Positions 9,117 through 17,562 of a DNA stretch of 64,000 nucleotides are shown here, in pieces. Each line of letters begins with the position of its first letter. Within the stretch, counting starts at the first letter, position 1. The position numbers and the translations under genes were made by a program. Where the stretch lies: positions 372,001 through 436,000 of the forward strand of contig NZ_QJJL01000003.1 in NCBI RefSeq assembly GCF_003201935.1. The letters are read 5' to 3'. This DNA comes from Loktanella sp. PT4BL. Lineage in GTDB: Bacteria > Pseudomonadota > Alphaproteobacteria > Rhodobacterales > Rhodobacteraceae. The notes below the pieces were generated by a model, which was not told the origin of the DNA, made no database searches, and was given only the letters and a program-made list of their open reading frames with translations.

Positions 9117-10085
9117 ATGTCCCAATCCCGTCTCAGCACCGCTATCGCAGATGGCATGATCGCGTTGCCTTCGGGCAACATTTCCCTGATGCGCCCATCA
9201 GCAACCTATGATGTCTCTGCGCTGCCGCGCGATGATATCCGCATTGTGCACGGGTTTTATCCCGATGTCGCTGCGTGGCAGGCTGCCGGCTATGACGTCC
9301 GCCAGGATTTGCAGCAGAGCGCTGTCGCTATCGTCGTTGTGCCACGCTCCAAAGCGCTGGCGCGCGCGATGGTCGCGGAGGCCTGCGCCAAGGCCGAGTT
9401 TGTGATCGTGGACGGGCAAAAGACCGATGGCGTGGATAGCCTGTTCAAATCCTGCCGCAAGATTTTGGGCGACCTGCCCTCAATCCCCAAGGGCCACGGG
9501 CGGATTTTCTGGTTTGCCGCGACAGATGCTTTTGCCGCTTGGACAGCACCTGAACCTGCGAAAGGGCCGCACGGCTATTTCACATCTGCCGGTGTGTTCT
9601 CGGACGGTGCTGTTGATGCGGGCTCGGCCCTTCTGGCCGAGGCGCTTCCTGCCAAGCTGCCTGCGCGCATGGCTGATCTGGGTGCTGGCTGGGGGTATCT
9701 GGCCGCACCCGTTCTGGCGCGCGACGGGGTGAAATCGCTTGATCTGATCGAGGCCGAGGCGCTGTCTTTGCAATGCGCCAAGCTGAATGTCAGCGACCCG
9801 CGCGTCCATTTCCATTGGGCAGATGCGACGCAGTTTGACGGATCCGGCTACGATGGCATCGTGATGAACCCCCCGTTTCACACTTCCCGCGCCTCTGATC
9901 CGAGCCTTGGGCGCAGCTTTATCCAAGCGGCGGCCCGCCTGCTTGCCCCGCATGGCAAACTCTGGATGGTTGCCAACCGCCATTTGCCTTATGAGGCGAC
10001 CCTGACCGAATGTTTCCGCAATGTGGACATGATCGCGGGTAATGGTGCATTCAAAATATTCCACGCCAATCGGCCACAGCGCTGA
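9117..10085 (+). CDS. Class I SAM-dependent methyltransferase, RsmC/RlmG-like
   Basis: Probable rRNA guanine-N2 methyltransferase. The C-terminal half holds the SAM site (MADLGAGWGYLAAP near residue 183) and the catalytic NPPFH motif (residue ~247) diagnostic of the small-methyltransferase domain of RsmC and RlmG. The N-terminal half is a degenerate copy of the same fold, as in RsmC. Total 322 residues, close to RsmC. Which rRNA base is modified cannot be read from the sequence. Confidence 0.82.
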   Translation: MSQSRLSTAIADGMIALPSGNISLMRPSATYDVSALPRDDIRIVHGFYPDVAAWQAAGYDVRQDLQQSAVAIVVVPRSKALARAMVAEACAKAEFVIVDGQKTDGVDSLFKSCRKILGDLPSIPKGHGRIFWFAATDAFAAWTAPEPAKGPHGYFTSAGVFSDGAVDAGSALLAEALPAKLPARMADLGAGWGYLAAPVLARDGVKSLDLIEAEALSLQCAKLNVSDPRVHFHWADATQFDGSGYDGIVMNPPFHTSRASDPSLGRSFIQAAARLLAPHGKLWMVANRHLPYEATLTECFRNVDMIAGNGAFKIFHANRPQR

Positions 10086-10106
10086 GCGGATCAAGGGAGA
10101 GCAAAG

Positions 10107-10910
10107 ATGTCATTTTCCATTTCTGGAAAGACGGCAATTGTGACGGGTGCAGCCAATGGTGTTGGCTTGGCCATCGGACGTCATTTTGTCAGAATGGGCG
10201 CGAATGTCGTTTTCGCTGACATGGATGAGAAAACACTGATCCATGAAATCGGGGATGAGGCTGACAAGGAAGAGAACATCCTCATCTTTGCCGGTGACCT
10301 GCGGAAGAAACTGACGATTGCGAACCTGCTGTCCGCCACCATTGATGCGTTTGAGCGTGTGGATATCCTGGTCAATGCCGCGCGGCAGGTGATGGAAACC
10401 GACCCCCTTGATCCTGACGATAACTCTGTCGAGGAACTGCTCCAGCAAAACGCGATGACAGCACTGCGCGTAAGTCAGGCTGTCGCGCGCCGCATGATCA
10501 AACAGGCCGATGGCGAAACAGGCGAACCTATTGGGTCGATTGTGAACCTCAGCTCGATTGCTGCGCGCCGTACGCATCCTGATCTGCTGGCTTATTCCGT
10601 CAGCTCTGCCGCGTCAGACCAGATGACACGTTCTTTGGCTGTGGCCCTTGCACCGCACGGCATCCGCGTGAATGCAGTGGCCTTTGGCAGCGTCATGAGC
10701 GCGAGCCTGAAAGGGTCACTCAAGGATCATGACGAAATGCGCGAAGCCATTGTGGAAAGCACGCCGCTGCACCGCATCGCAAGCCCGAGCGAGGTGTCTG
10801 ATGCTGTGCAATATCTTGCGTCGGATGCCGCTGCCTTTGTGACCGGACAGATCATTACGGTCGACGGCGGCCGGACCTTGATTGATCCGGCAGCAGTCGC
10901 CGCGCATTAA
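10107..10910 (+). CDS. Short-chain dehydrogenase/reductase family protein lacking the catalytic lysine
   Basis: Rossmann-fold protein of 267 residues. The nucleotide-binding glycine motif is VTGAANGVGLAIG and the catalytic-serine strand reads GSIVNLSSIAARR. The usual YxxxK active site reads YSVSS: the tyrosine is there but the lysine position is serine (codon TCT). The NNAG motif is also altered, to VNAAR. Activity may therefore be lost or changed; the substrate is unknown. It starts 21 bases after the RsmC-like gene and ends flush against the convergent lipoprotein gene. Confidence 0.8.
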   Translation: MSFSISGKTAIVTGAANGVGLAIGRHFVRMGANVVFADMDEKTLIHEIGDEADKEENILIFAGDLRKKLTIANLLSATIDAFERVDILVNAARQVMETDPLDPDDNSVEELLQQNAMTALRVSQAVARRMIKQADGETGEPIGSIVNLSSIAARRTHPDLLAYSVSSAASDQMTRSLAVALAPHGIRVNAVAFGSVMSASLKGSLKDHDEMREAIVESTPLHRIASPSEVSDAVQYLASDAAAFVTGQIITVDGGRTLIDPAAVAAH

Positions 10911-11297
10911 TCATTCAGGGTGCAGCGCAATACATTGAGCGACGGCCTGATTGGACGCTGCTTGTGATTGCGCGAAACGCTCTTCCAGTGAGTCCAGTTT
11001 CGCGCGCTCGGCATTTAGGTCGATGGCGACAGGTACCGCTGTCGTGAAGGTTTCGGTCTCATCACAGCGGAATGTAAATGTCGTTCCGTCCTCATTGCGC
11101 CCACGACAGATTTCACGCACCGTCCGAACCTCTTGCCGTTCCTCGATGGCGTAACCGCGTGCGAGATTTGCGCGGGTCTCGTTGATCAGACTGCTCAGAA
11201 TACGGGTATCGCGTGTGACTTCACTGATGCACTGCTCGCGCGGGGTGGCGCAGGCCGTCAGGACAGCAAGGGGAAGAATGAAAAGAGCGCGGCGCAT
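10911..11297 (-). CDS. Small predicted lipoprotein of unknown function
   Basis: 128 residues beginning with a lipoprotein signal (LPLAVLTAC), the cysteine at about residue 16 being the lipidation site. The mature part has several cysteines (REQC, REICRG, FRCDE, AQC) and a helical segment (NAERAKLDSLEERFAQSQAAS) that may coil. ATG at 11297 is supported by a GGAGA ribosome site; a longer reading adds 22 unrelated residues. I do not recognise a named family. Confidence 0.72.
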   Translation of the reverse strand: MRRALFILPLAVLTACATPREQCISEVTRDTRILSSLINETRANLARGYAIEERQEVRTVREICRGRNEDGTTFTFRCDETETFTTAVPVAIDLNAERAKLDSLEERFAQSQAASNQAVAQCIALHPE

Positions 11298-11398
11298 TGA
11301 GATGTCTCCGGTTTTGTTCTGGATCATCGTTGCATGATCATTATGGTGCTTAAAGACAAACAATACACGTTATTCAATATCAGGGACAAAGACCAAGT

Positions 11399-12277
11399 AT
11401 GTCAGACGGTTTCGAAGCGGAAAAAAGCAAAGCATCATCATGGTTCCGCACATTGCGCGACGAGATCGTGGCATCCTTTGAAGGGCTGGAAGACAGCTAC
11501 AAAGGCGAAGGTGAGATTGGCCGTTTCGAAGTCTCCGAGACGACGCGGACGTCGGATGATGGATCAGACGCAGGTGGTGGCTTGATGTCTGTCATGCGCG
11601 GTGGCCGCGTGTTTGAAAAGGTCGGCGTGAATATCTCTACCGTTTATGGCCAGTTGGGGGATGCGGCACAAAAGGCGATGGCCGCCCGTGGTGTGCCCGG
11701 GATGGCCGAAGATCCGCGCTTTTGGGCGTCGGGCATTTCATTGGTGGCCCATATGCAAAACCCCCATGCCCCTGCTGTGCATATGAACACACGTATGTTC
11801 TGGACACCCCATGCGTGGTGGTTCGGTGGCGGTTCCGACCTGAACCCCTGTATCGAGTATGCCGAGGATACCGCCCATTTCCATGCGACCCAAAAGGCGC
11901 ATCTCGATCCGCATGGCAAGGACCATTACCCCAAGCTGAAGGCATGGGCGGATGAGTATTTCTATATCCCCCACCGCAACCGTGCGCGCGGTGTCGGTGG
12001 TATCTTTATGGACGACTATTGCACCGGGGATTGGGAGGCTGATTTCACGCTGACGCAGGATATCGGCAAAGCCTTCCTGCCTGCCTATGTGCCGCTTGTC
12101 GAAAAGCGCCGTGATACGCCTTGGACGGATGCGGATAAAGAGACACAGTTGATCCACCGCGGGCTCTATGCCGAATATAACCTTGTTTATGACCGTGGCA
12201 CCAAATTCGGACTGACGACGGGCCATGACGCGAACGCGGTGCTGATGAGCCTGCCGCCTTTGGCCAAGTGGGTCTGA
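11399..12277 (+). CDS. hemF: Oxygen-dependent coproporphyrinogen III oxidase
   Basis: Converts coproporphyrinogen III to protoporphyrinogen IX using O2, in heme and, where present, bacteriochlorophyll synthesis. 292 residues, normal length. Family blocks are intact: HMQNPHAPAVHMNTR, WWFGGGSDLNPC, FYIPHRNRARGVGGIFMDD and YNLVYDRGTKFGL. It starts about 100 bases from the divergent lipoprotein start. No FNR-type palindrome was seen upstream. hemE and hemC lie within 2 kb, so this is a partial heme cluster. Confidence 0.97.
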   Translation: MSDGFEAEKSKASSWFRTLRDEIVASFEGLEDSYKGEGEIGRFEVSETTRTSDDGSDAGGGLMSVMRGGRVFEKVGVNISTVYGQLGDAAQKAMAARGVPGMAEDPRFWASGISLVAHMQNPHAPAVHMNTRMFWTPHAWWFGGGSDLNPCIEYAEDTAHFHATQKAHLDPHGKDHYPKLKAWADEYFYIPHRNRARGVGGIFMDDYCTGDWEADFTLTQDIGKAFLPAYVPLVEKRRDTPWTDADKETQLIHRGLYAEYNLVYDRGTKFGLTTGHDANAVLMSLPPLAKWV

Positions 12278-12278
12278 C

Positions 12279-12659
12279 CTAGTCCACCTGAATAAAGCGC
12301 GGCCCTTCGATATCACGACTGTTTGGCGTGGTTGGTGATACACGTGTCGAGGCGGGCAGGACATTGCCCGCTGCCATCTGCATCAACGCGAGGCGGACCA
12401 TGAAGGGCGGTACGTCTTGCGGAAGGCCCATCGCGATCATGTCATAGGCCCGCGGTGGTGCGACAGCGACAAATACCTTTGCCGCCCGCATCATGCGCAA
12501 TCCAACCGGATAGGTCTGTCCTTCGCGTGCGCCGAGTGCTGAGACGTCTTCGGCGGTGGCCTGGATCAGGAAAATCCAAGCGCAAAGCAGCAACAGTCCC
12601 GCACGGACGACCGCACGAAAGCTGTAGTAGGCAAATCGCAAGGTGAACGGTATTTTCAA
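12279..12659 (-). CDS. Small exported or membrane-anchored protein of unknown function
   Basis: 126 residues, TTG start at 12659 supported by AGGAG six bases upstream. A basic N-terminus is followed by one hydrophobic segment (about residues 18-35, AGLLLLCAWIFLIQATA) that is either a signal peptide or an anchor. The rest is a compact domain with several methionines (LRMMRAAKVFVAVAPP, RLALMQMAAGN). It ends one base after the convergent hemF stop. No family recognised. Confidence 0.62.
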   Translation of the reverse strand: MKIPFTLRFAYYSFRAVVRAGLLLLCAWIFLIQATAEDVSALGAREGQTYPVGLRMMRAAKVFVAVAPPRAYDMIAMGLPQDVPPFMVRLALMQMAAGNVLPASTRVSPTTPNSRDIEGPRFIQVD

Positions 12660-12713
12660 CGCGGGCTCCTGTCTGCGGGTCCAGACTATCCTCTCACGTT
12701 GAAATATCCAGTC

Positions 12714-13748
12714 TCAGGCCCCGCGCACCGTATCAATCATCAATTGTACGTTGGCGGGATCGGCATCAGGCGTGATCCCGTGACCAAGGTTGAAAATATG
12801 CGGCCCGTTCGAGAGCGCATCAACGATGCGGCGTGTCTCGGACACCAGAGTGTCACCACCCGTCACCATATGCGAGGATTTGAGGTTGCCCTGCACGCAG
12901 CCGTCTTTCTGGACGTGTTCGGCGACCCAAGCGGCATCGACGCCGTCGTCCACAGCCACACAATCGGCCCCTGTGGCGGCATGCACACCTGCGTATTTCG
13001 TGCCTGCACCGCGCGGGAAGGCAATCACAGGAATGCCGGGGTGTTTGTCTTTCAGTGCGGCGGTGATGCGTTGCATCGGCTTGATTGAATAATTGGTGAA
13101 ATCATCGCCTTCCAGCGATCCCGCCCAGCTGTCAAAGAGTTTGACGCATTCGGCACCTGCCTCGATCTGTTTCGACAGATAGGCGATGGTACCTTCGGTC
13201 AGGCGGTTGATGATGCCTTCGAAGACAGGCTTGTTCTCGGCCTTCAATGCATGGGCCGGTCCCTGGTCAGGCGTGCCTTGGCCAGCAATCATATAGGTCG
13301 CCACGGTCCACGGTGCGCCCGCAAAGCCGATCAGTGTGGTTTCCTTGGGCAGTTCTTGAGAGAGGATTTTTACGGTCTCGTAAACAGGGTTCAGTGTGTC
13401 GTGAATCGCCTCGATCGGTTTCAGCTTGGCCAGCTCATCCGCCGAGGTAATTGTCGAAAGCCGCGGCCCTTCGCCAGTCACAAACCACAGGTCCGCGCCA
13501 AGTGCCTGTGGCAAGAGCAGGATATCGGCAAAAAGAATCGCTGCATCAAAGCCATAGCGGCGGATTGGCTGCAACGTGACTTCGGCAGCAAGTTCCGGAT
13601 TATAGCAGAGTGACAGAAAATCACCGGCCTGCGCGCGTGTGGCCTTATATTCAGGCAGATAACGCCCGGCCTGACGCATCATCCAGATCGGAGGCGTGGG
13701 AAGCGTTTCGCCTGCGAGGGCGCGGAGGATGGTCTTTTGTTGGGCCAT
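12714..13748 (-). CDS. hemE: Uroporphyrinogen decarboxylase
   Basis: Decarboxylates the four acetate side chains of uroporphyrinogen III. 344 residues. Diagnostic motifs are present: the N-terminal [16 protein letters not shown] (substrate-binding arginines), [13 protein letters not shown] with the catalytic aspartate, and [14 protein letters not shown]. Divergent from hemC across a 94-base gap, the usual alphaproteobacterial arrangement. Confidence 0.97.
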   Translation of the reverse strand: MAQQKTILRALAGETLPTPPIWMMRQAGRYLPEYKATRAQAGDFLSLCYNPELAAEVTLQPIRRYGFDAAILFADILLLPQALGADLWFVTGEGPRLSTITSADELAKLKPIEAIHDTLNPVYETVKILSQELPKETTLIGFAGAPWTVATYMIAGQGTPDQGPAHALKAENKPVFEGIINRLTEGTIAYLSKQIEAGAECVKLFDSWAGSLEGDDFTNYSIKPMQRITAALKDKHPGIPVIAFPRGAGTKYAGVHAATGADCVAVDDGVDAAWVAEHVQKDGCVQGNLKSSHMVTGGDTLVSETRRIVDALSNGPHIFNLGHGITPDADPANVQLMIDTVRGA

Positions 13749-13842
13749 GGGATGTCCTTTTGTAATCTTCCTGTGGTCCCAATTGCAGAAGAAGTTGTCA
13801 AGGGAGTTGTCAGGCTAGGTTTACACGTCTAACAATCCAGAC

Positions 13843-14781
13843 ATGACAGTGAATTTGCCCACCCCCGCTTCGCCTTTCAATATCGGAACCCGTGGTTCGC
13901 CTTTGGCCTTGGCCCAGGCGCATGAAACGCGCGCGCGGTTGATGGCCGCCTTTGATCTGCCAGAATATGCCTTTGAAATCTGCGTGATCAAGGTCACGGG
14001 TGACGCCATTCAGGACCGCCCCTTGAAAGAGATCGGCGGCAAGGGCCTTTTCACGCGTGAAATCGAAGAAGCGCTGCTGGACGGAACAATTGATATCGCT
14101 GTCCATTCAATGAAGGACATGCCGGTGGAACAGCCCGGTGGGTTGTTGCTTGATACTTATCTGCCGCGTGAAGATGTGCGCGACGCCTTTGTGTCGCTCG
14201 GCGCCAAAGGGCTGGATGATCTGGCACACGGTGCGACGGTTGGCACATCGTCCTTGCGCCGCCGGTCGCAGTTGCTGGCCAAGCGGCCCGACCTGAATAT
14301 TGTGGAATTCCGTGGGAACGTGCAGACCCGCCTGAAGAAACTGGGTGATGGGGTGGCCGAGGCGACGTTCCTTGCGATGGCGGGTTTGAACCGTTTGCAT
14401 ATGACGGACGTGCCGCGCACCGCTATAGCGCCTGAAGATATGCTGCCGGCGGTGGCGCAAGGCGCGATTGGCATTGAACGCCGTAGTGATGACCACCGCG
14501 CCGCAGAGATGCTTGCTGCGATCCATGATGGGCCAACAGGTCAGCGGCTCGCGGCGGAGCGTGCGTTCCTTGCGCATCTGGACGGGTCTTGTGAGACACC
14601 GATTGGCGGCTTGGCGGAACTGGATGGCGGCGCGCTCCGCCTCCGCGGCGAGATTTTGCGCACAGATGGCACTCAAGTCTTTGCCGATGACGTGTCCGGT
14701 GCAATTGAAGATGGTGCCGAAATGGGCCGCGCAATGGCGGCGAAACTGCTCGCGCAGGCGGGCCCCGACTTCTTTTCCTGA
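13843..14781 (+). CDS. hemC: Porphobilinogen deaminase (hydroxymethylbilane synthase)
   Basis: Assembles four porphobilinogens into hydroxymethylbilane. 312 residues. Seen: IGTRGSPLALAQAHETR at the N-terminus, VTGDAIQDRPLKEIGGKGLFTREIE, IAVHSMKDMP, VGTSSLRRRSQL, and the dipyrromethane-cofactor cysteine in DGSCETPIGGLA (near residue 249). Divergent from hemE and followed by two strong palindromes before the convergent dehydrogenase gene. Confidence 0.97.
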   Translation: MTVNLPTPASPFNIGTRGSPLALAQAHETRARLMAAFDLPEYAFEICVIKVTGDAIQDRPLKEIGGKGLFTREIEEALLDGTIDIAVHSMKDMPVEQPGGLLLDTYLPREDVRDAFVSLGAKGLDDLAHGATVGTSSLRRRSQLLAKRPDLNIVEFRGNVQTRLKKLGDGVAEATFLAMAGLNRLHMTDVPRTAIAPEDMLPAVAQGAIGIERRSDDHRAAEMLAAIHDGPTGQRLAAERAFLAHLDGSCETPIGGLAELDGGALRLRGEILRTDGTQVFADDVSGAIEDGAEMGRAMAAKLLAQAGPDFFS

Positions 14782-14783
14782 GC

Positions 14784-14842
14784 AAAGGAATTTCACGAAA
14801 TTCCTTTTCGGCCCACAAGAAAATTCGCGAATTTTCTTGTGG
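14784..14842. terminator. Twin palindromes between convergent genes, probable bidirectional terminator
   Basis: Two perfect inverted repeats in tandem fill the gap between the hemC stop and the stop of the dehydrogenase. The first has 11-base arms AAAGGAATTTC/GAAATTCCTTT at 14784-14807; the second is an uninterrupted 30-base palindrome at 14813-14842 centred on TTCGCGAA. AT-rich stems flanked by T runs on both strands suit termination in both directions. The pattern resembles dispersed alphaproteobacterial palindromic repeats. Confidence 0.65.
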
Positions 14843-14844
14843 CG

Positions 14845-16263
14845 TTACGCTGGCGGGATCACCTTGCCCGGGTTCAGGATATTGTTGGGATCAAGGGCTG
14901 TTTTGATTGCACGCATCGCATCCAGCGCCACCGGATCCTTGCGCCGCTTCATCGTATCAAGCTTTGACACGCCGATCCCGTGTTCGGCGCTGAACGATCC
15001 GCCCAGCTCCTGCACCACATCCTCCACCGCCTCGACCAGCGCTTTCATTGCTTCAGGGTCATTGCGGCTGATGTAGCTGGTGTGATGGATATTCCCGTCG
15101 CCAAGGTGCGCGACGATCACTTCCTCTGCGTCGGGATCAATCGCTTTGATGCGCGGTGTCAGCATTTGTTCAAAGGCTGCGACCTTATCCAGTGGCACAG
15201 CCACATCGGTGTTCACAAAGACACCACCGAAAAAGGCCACTTCGCCTGCGTCCTCGCGGCGCTTCCATATTTCGCGACGCTGCGTCTCGTTCTGCGCGAT
15301 GATCGCATCAAGAACGGTTCCTTCTTCCAGCATTGCGCCAAGTGTCTCTTCCAGAGCGCGCATGACAGGCAGGCTACCGTCCGCACCAGGAGCCGCGTCT
15401 TTGGTGCGGGTTGCTGCGACCTCAATCATGATGTTCACGTCGTAGTCTTCGTCGAAGGGACCGGTGACATCGGGAAACAGCTGACGATGTTTCCGGATAT
15501 AGCTGCGTGGCATGTATTCGAAAGCCTCAACACCGTTGCCGGTCTCGTCCTGCAACCGGTAGAGCAGGGTCAGCGCATCGGAGAGTGAAGGTACCGCGAC
15601 CATCGCTGTGGCATAGGCCTGCGGCTTGGGTCGCAGCTTCAGGACCGCAGCGGTGATAATCCCGAGTGTCCCCTCTGCCCCGATCACAAGGTTGCGCAGG
15701 TCAAGGCCGGAGTTGTCTTTGTGCAGCGCGCTCATCAGGTTCATGATCCTGCCATCGGCCATGACGACCTCGAGCCCGAGACAGAGCCCGCGCGTGCTGC
15801 CGTAGCGCACCACGTTTGAACCGCCCGCATTGGTCGACAACAGCCCGCCGATCATGGCAGAGCCGCGCGCGCCGAGGGTGAGGGGAAAGATCAGGTCATG
15901 CGCTTCGACCGCGTCGTGCAGATTTGACAGAACCACACCTGCGCCGACTGTTGCCGTGCGCCCCGCCACGTTGATCTCGGAAATCTCGTTGAGGCGTTCG
16001 ACCGAGAGCATCAGCGCGTCCTGCGCCAGCGTTGCACCGGTCAGGCCGGTGCGGCCAGAGGCGGGAACGACAGGGGTTTTGGTTTCATTTGCGATCTTGA
16101 GGATGGCAGCCACCTCGGCGGTGCTTGCCGGACGCAGGACCGCCAGAGGGGTGGAGGTATAAGCGCCTGTCCAGTCCTTGCCGTAGGGCGCCGCATCTGC
16201 GCCCGTCAGGATGCGATCGGCGCCGATGGTCTGTGCGATTTGGTCAAGAACTGTCATGTCCAT
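14845..16263 (-). CDS. FAD-linked 2-hydroxyacid dehydrogenase (GlcD/D2HGDH family)
   Basis: Flavoprotein oxidising a D-2-hydroxy acid such as D-lactate, glycolate or D-2-hydroxyglutarate. 472 residues. The PCMH-type FAD-binding domain covers the first ~220 residues (PVVPASGRTGLTGATLA, GGLLSTNAGGSNVVRYG, VIGAEGTLGIIT). The C-terminal domain has the metal-binding HLGDGNIHHT and the terminal SAEHGIGVSK motif. It stands alone without GlcE/GlcF partners, which favours a single-subunit D-lactate or D-2-hydroxyglutarate dehydrogenase. Substrate not decidable from sequence. Confidence 0.88.
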   Translation of the reverse strand: MDMTVLDQIAQTIGADRILTGADAAPYGKDWTGAYTSTPLAVLRPASTAEVAAILKIANETKTPVVPASGRTGLTGATLAQDALMLSVERLNEISEINVAGRTATVGAGVVLSNLHDAVEAHDLIFPLTLGARGSAMIGGLLSTNAGGSNVVRYGSTRGLCLGLEVVMADGRIMNLMSALHKDNSGLDLRNLVIGAEGTLGIITAAVLKLRPKPQAYATAMVAVPSLSDALTLLYRLQDETGNGVEAFEYMPRSYIRKHRQLFPDVTGPFDEDYDVNIMIEVAATRTKDAAPGADGSLPVMRALEETLGAMLEEGTVLDAIIAQNETQRREIWKRREDAGEVAFFGGVFVNTDVAVPLDKVAAFEQMLTPRIKAIDPDAEEVIVAHLGDGNIHHTSYISRNDPEAMKALVEAVEDVVQELGGSFSAEHGIGVSKLDTMKRRKDPVALDAMRAIKTALDPNNILNPGKVIPPA

Positions 16264-16363
16264 ACTCTCCCTTGATGACGATTCATTAACGGCAAAGAGC
16301 GCAGTGGGAAAGTGGCCCCGTATGTTCGCTGCAACAGGAACGAACAGTTGGGGGATGGGGTGG

Positions 16364-16440
<77 letters not shown>

Positions 16441-16496
16441 GTTCCACGAGCGTCCGATTACGCAATGGGGGCAGGGGTGTCAAATCGATTCTGACA

Positions 16497-16522
16497 GTAA
16501 GGTGGGTTTAAACCCACCTTAC
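16497..16522. terminator. Perfect 26-base palindrome downstream of cydB
   Basis: Palindrome made of GTAAGGTGGGTTT and its exact complement, between the tRNA and the stop of cydB (both minus strand). It can act as a transcription stop for cydAB. The core GGTGGGTTT also occurs in the larger repeats at 29080 and 51225, so it may belong to the same dispersed repeat family. Confidence 0.55.
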
Positions 16523-16545
16523 GTGCATCAATCGGGTCACGTCCC

Positions 16546-17556
16546 CTAGTCGTACCGCAACTCGGTCGCTTTGCCGCGGAAGATAAAGTAGGACAGAACG
16601 GTATATCCCATGATCGTCGGCAATACGATGCAGGTGCCGATCAGGATGATAAACAGGCTCTCCGGTGCGCTGGCGGCCTCATAAATCGTGATCTGTTCGG
16701 GCACCACATAGGGGTAGAAACTATAGGCCATCCCCCCGAACGCGGTGATCCAAAGGGCTGTCGCGGCAGCAAAGGGCTGCCATGACCGGCGGTCTTCGGC
16801 ATAAGGCATTTTGCGCAGCATGGACCAGAGCCAGACCACCAGAAGCCCTGACAGGATCGGCAGGGGCGACAGGTAGAGCGCTTCGGGGAAGCTGAACCAT
16901 TTGTCAAAAATGCGCGTGCTCACAAAAGGGGTCGCAAGCGAAATCGCACCAATGCCCAAGACCAGCCCCCAAATGCCGCCTTTTGCCCATTCCACCGCTT
17001 TGGCCTGAAGCACAGCGGATGTCTTGTGGATGATCCAAGTGGCGCCGATGAAGCTATAGCCGACAGTCAGGAACACCGCCGTCAGTATCGCGAAACCCAC
17101 ATGCGCCAAAGTCCACTCAAGCCCCATGACGTACATGCCCAGCATGAAACCCTGGCTGAGCGAGGTCATCAGCGAGCCTGCAAAGAACGCATTGTTCCAC
17201 AGGTGTTTGTGGGGGGCTGGTGCCTTGGCGCGAAATTCAAAGGCCACGCCGCGCAGGATCAACCCGATCAGCATGATCGCCACAGGCAGGTACAGCGCCG
17301 TCAGGATAGCCCCATGTGCAGACGGGAAGGCCACCAGCAACAGCCCCACCGCCAGTACCAGCCAGGTCTCGTTTGCGTCCCAGAACGGCCCGATCGAGGC
17401 GATCATACGGTCTTTTTCGTCGTCATTGGCGAAGGGGAATAACACCCCCACGCCGAGGTCAAATCCATCCAGGATCACGTAGATCAGGATAGACACGCCC
17501 ATCAGGGCTGCAAAAACAAAAGGCAGCCAGATGGTGGGGTCACCAAAATAATTCAT
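16546..17556 (-). CDS. cydB: bd-type quinol oxidase subunit II
   Basis: Membrane subunit of a bd-type terminal oxidase that reduces O2 with ubiquinol. 336 residues with eight or nine hydrophobic segments. The N-terminal pattern ILDGFDLGVGVLFPF and the WDANETWLVLAVG block are diagnostic of CydB/CioB. Starts 6 bases after cydA, one operon. The length matches the shorter CioB form. Confidence 0.95.
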   Translation of the reverse strand: MNYFGDPTIWLPFVFAALMGVSILIYVILDGFDLGVGVLFPFANDDEKDRMIASIGPFWDANETWLVLAVGLLLVAFPSAHGAILTALYLPVAIMLIGLILRGVAFEFRAKAPAPHKHLWNNAFFAGSLMTSLSQGFMLGMYVMGLEWTLAHVGFAILTAVFLTVGYSFIGATWIIHKTSAVLQAKAVEWAKGGIWGLVLGIGAISLATPFVSTRIFDKWFSFPEALYLSPLPILSGLLVVWLWSMLRKMPYAEDRRSWQPFAAATALWITAFGGMAYSFYPYVVPEQITIYEAASAPESLFIILIGTCIVLPTIMGYTVLSYFIFRGKATELRYD

Positions 17557-17562
17557 GTCTGG

